Part shown: piece after piece, positions 7,151-8,447 of the stretch | How the letters are laid out: every line of letters begins with the position of its first letter | Position numbering within the stretch: position 1 is the stretch's first letter | Assembly (NCBI GenBank): GCA_027295745.1 | Contig: JAPUKI010000223.1 | Coordinates: 1 to 8,447, forward strand | DNA: 8,447 bases | Direction: 5' to 3' | Origin: Acidobacteriota bacterium | GTDB taxonomy: Bacteria > Acidobacteriota > UBA6911 > RPQK01 > JADFOI01 | The notes under the pieces: generated by a model | What the model was told of the DNA's origin: nothing | The model's database searches: none | What the model saw: the letters and a program-made list of their open reading frames with translations, nothing else | Translations under genes and position numbers: made by a program

Positions 7151-7159
7151 ATTGTAGCA
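7151..7159 (-). promoter_or_regulatory. Extended -10 promoter for the Fur-fusion gene
   Basis: The minus strand reads TGCTACAAT (7159 to 7151), a TGn-extended -10 box differing from TATAAT at one position. It lies about 45 bp upstream of the GTG start and only 6 bp from the end of the palindromic element. The -35 position would fall on the ATTTATGAAA of the element's terminal repeat, which matches TTGACA poorly. Extended -10 promoters tolerate a poor -35. Start of transcription would be near 7144. Confidence 0.5.
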
Positions 7160-7164
7160 GGTTG

Positions 7165-7431
7165 GTACTCACTTTCATAAATACCGAAACGTTTGTGGGG
7201 GGCGCGACGGAGCCCAGATCGAGACGCGACGACGAGTCGATGTCGAGACATCGGCGAGGAGGAGCAACAAAGAGATGGGCCCGTCCCGCCCCAACCCTTC
7301 GGGCGAATGGGGATTGCGGGCGATCTCTTTGTCTCTCGTCGTCGATGTCCCTGCATTGCCTCCTCCTCCCTTCGCGACATCGCCTCGCAAGCCCCATCCG
7401 CAAACATTACCGTATTTATGAAAGGGAGTAC
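7165..7431. mobile_element. MITE-like 267-bp palindromic element with terminal inverted repeats
   Basis: Both ends carry the same sequence in inverted orientation. From 7165 it reads GTACTCACTTTCATAAATAC and, from 7431 on the other strand, GTACTCCCTTTCATAAATAC. Over 35 positions 29 match. Inner arms also pair, for example ACAAAGAGAT (7267-7276) with 7323-7332, and GAGGAGGAG (7256-7264) with the CCTCCTCCTCC block at about 7360-7370. The apex is CCC-TTC-GGG at 7295-7303, which is the exact centre of the element. No transposase or other credible gene lies inside. A target-site duplication cannot be assigned: the outermost GTAC is its own reverse complement, so it may be either a 4-bp duplication or part of the repeat. 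The element fills most of the 345-bp gap between the two flanking genes. Mobility is inferred from structure only. Confidence 0.7.
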
Positions 7432-7451
7432 TTAAAGACCACTGACGTTTC

Positions 7452-8180
7452 TCATCGGGAGGCTTCCAGATCTCGGGCGGCCTGACTGAGAGCAGTTATT
7501 CGATTGGTCTCTGTGTTGACGGACCAGATCAGATGGACTTCTTGTCCGTCAGAGCGACGCGTCACAACCAGATCGATCCAGAACTCGGGTGCATCATCCT
7601 TCACCGACCGCCAGCCTTTGAATTCAAACTCTGGATGATTGTTCTCACCGAGCTCACCGGTGACCTCCTCGGTCTCCCTCAGGAGGTTGTAGGCGGCTTC
7701 ATTGAGAGGATTATGGGCCAGGACCACCGGAGCTGCGGTCTGCTCATTCCTCTCTGGCGAAGAAAGTGTTTGATTCCAGAAAAGCACACCCATCGGTTGC
7801 TCCTCATCGTCGGCGCTCGCGACCGTGTCGCCTGAAATCAGGACTCTCGTCCGGACCGCCTGGGGTGGAGGCGGAGGTAATCTGAAGATCTCGTTTTGCT
7901 CGGCTCCTGAAATACGGTTCCATCCTTCCCCTGCTGAAGCGATCAGCTGGCGACGGCTCCTGTCGGCAATCAACAGGAAAACCACGAGACAGAGAACTGC
8001 AAAAATAAGACTCAGGTACAAATACTTCTTCCAAGCGGGCAGAGGGCGCTCAAAGATTTTCTGCGGCTCTGCTTTGGCCAGCTCGCGAAACAATTCCGCC
8101 TGTTCCTTCAGATCCTGAGAGCTGACGATAGGCGACTTGCAGTCTTCTGCTTCTGTTTTCTTGTCTTCTGATTCCTGCAT
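7452..8180 (-). CDS. Single-pass membrane protein of unknown function, coupled to prfB
   Basis: I do not recognise a family for this 242-residue protein. The N-terminal 50 residues are charged and probably cytoplasmic (acidic at 1-30, ELFRELAKAEPQKIFERPLPAW at 29-50 in two parts). One membrane span follows at about 52-72 (YLYLSLIFAVLCLVVFLLIA), with basic RSRR (74-77) after it. The rest has a proline run (102-106), an acidic patch (124-127) and a folded-looking C-terminal part (about 150-240: FEFKGWRSVKDD, FWIDLVVTRRSDGQEVHLIWSVN). Basic residues on both sides leave the topology open. Its ATG shares one base with the prfB stop (TAATG), and AAGGGAG inside prfB (8191-8197) ends 10 bases upstream, so it is probably translated from the same mRNA. 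It may assist the cell envelope or ribosome-associated work, but nothing in the sequence shows which. Confidence 0.8.
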   Translation of the reverse strand: MQESEDKKTEAEDCKSPIVSSQDLKEQAELFRELAKAEPQKIFERPLPAWKKYLYLSLIFAVLCLVVFLLIADRSRRQLIASAGEGWNRISGAEQNEIFRLPPPPPQAVRTRVLISGDTVASADDEEQPMGVLFWNQTLSSPERNEQTAAPVVLAHNPLNEAAYNLLRETEEVTGELGENNHPEFEFKGWRSVKDDAPEFWIDLVVTRRSDGQEVHLIWSVNTETNRITALSQAARDLEASR

Positions 8181-8447
8181 TAGCGCCGGGCTCCCTTACT
8201 CTTTTTTCCACTCTTCTGCTTCAGGAACTCGTTGATGAAGCGATCCAGGTGCCCATTGAGAATGGAATCGACATCTCCGTATTCCAGTTTGGTTCGATGA
8301 TCCTTCACCAGCCGATAGGGGTGGAGAACATAAGATCGAATCTGGCTCCCCCAGGCGATCTCGGCTTTACTGTCTTCCAGTTGATCCAATTCCTTTTGCT
8401 TCTTTTCCATCTCCAGCTCATAGAGTCTGGACTTGAGGATTTTCATG
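8180..8447 (-). CDS. prfB: Peptide chain release factor 2, C-terminal part (5' end beyond window)
   Basis: Release factor 2 recognises UAA and UGA stop codons and triggers peptide release. Only about the last 88 residues are here. The frame stays open through the right edge, so the first methionine visible is internal. Family features: MKILKSRLYELEMEKKQKEL, then WGSQIRSYVLHPYRLVKDHRT and the ending VDSILNGHLDRFINEFL, which match the RF2/RF1 C-terminus. KDHRT with the IRSY(V/I)LHPY form favours RF2 over RF1. The catalytic GGQ loop, the SPF anticodon-like tripeptide and the programmed frameshift site typical of prfB would lie outside. The lysine-rich tail KKSKGARR is a common ending. The stop TAA overlaps the next gene by one base. 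Confidence 0.93.
   Translation of the reverse strand, partial: MKILKSRLYELEMEKKQKELDQLEDSKAEIAWGSQIRSYVLHPYRLVKDHRTKLEYGDVDSILNGHLDRFINEFLKQKSGKKSKGARR

Noticed and set aside
7165..7190. Fur box in the element's terminal repeat
   Set aside because: TTTCATAAATAC is AT-rich but lacks the GATAAT-type inverted hexamers, and it repeats at the far end of the element as part of its terminal repeat.
7129..7485. Several overlapping open frames of 70-107 codons on both strands
   Set aside because: They come from the palindromic element, which yields open frames on both strands because of its GC-rich self-complementary sequence; none has a ribosome site or protein-like composition.

Overview
All seven genes in this window lie on the minus strand, so gene order is read from the right edge to the left. 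The gene set points to a Gram-negative (diderm) bacterium: an LPS-export ATPase gene, a periplasmic LptC/LptA-type protein, recJ, sigma-54 and release factor 2. The order recJ - lptC/A - lptB - rpoN, a prfB gene followed by a one-TM hypothetical, and the repeat style of the intergenic regions remind me of Acidobacteriota or a neighbouring phylum. That is an inference from layout; no rRNA or other phylogenetic marker was tested.

Right part (7452-8447): the 3' end of prfB (release factor 2) overlaps by one base (TAATG) a 242-residue single-pass membrane protein of unknown function. Next (7165-7431) comes a 267-bp imperfect palindrome with about 35-bp terminal inverted repeats. It has no credible ORF and looks like a MITE-type non-autonomous element. 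Just beyond its left end is an extended -10 promoter (7151-7159) for the next gene.

Centre (5828-7106): the most unusual gene of the window (6123-7106) encodes a complete Fur-family metalloregulator joined in frame to a ferritin-like/rubrerythrin-type diiron domain with all six expected Glu/His ligands. It is followed by a 281-bp quasi-palindromic repeat (5856-6136) built of AT-rich 7-base units bracketed by two strong hairpins. One hairpin contains the gene's own stop codon. The fusion gene is therefore bracketed by two different palindromic repeats inside an otherwise housekeeping neighbourhood.

Left part (1-5827): a probable operon. recJ (GTG start) is followed after 30 bp by a 786-residue membrane-anchored protein that begins like LptC, continues through many OstA/LptA-like beta-jellyroll rungs about 36-40 residues apart, and ends like LptA. 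It overlaps lptB by ATGA. After 97 bp comes rpoN (sigma-54), which runs off the left edge. LptB supplies ATP-driven force at the inner membrane. The long LptC/LptA protein is the likely periplasmic slide for LPS. The lptB-rpoN adjacency is a widely conserved arrangement in Gram-negative bacteria.

No tRNA, rRNA, CRISPR array, transposase gene or convincing rho-independent terminator was seen.
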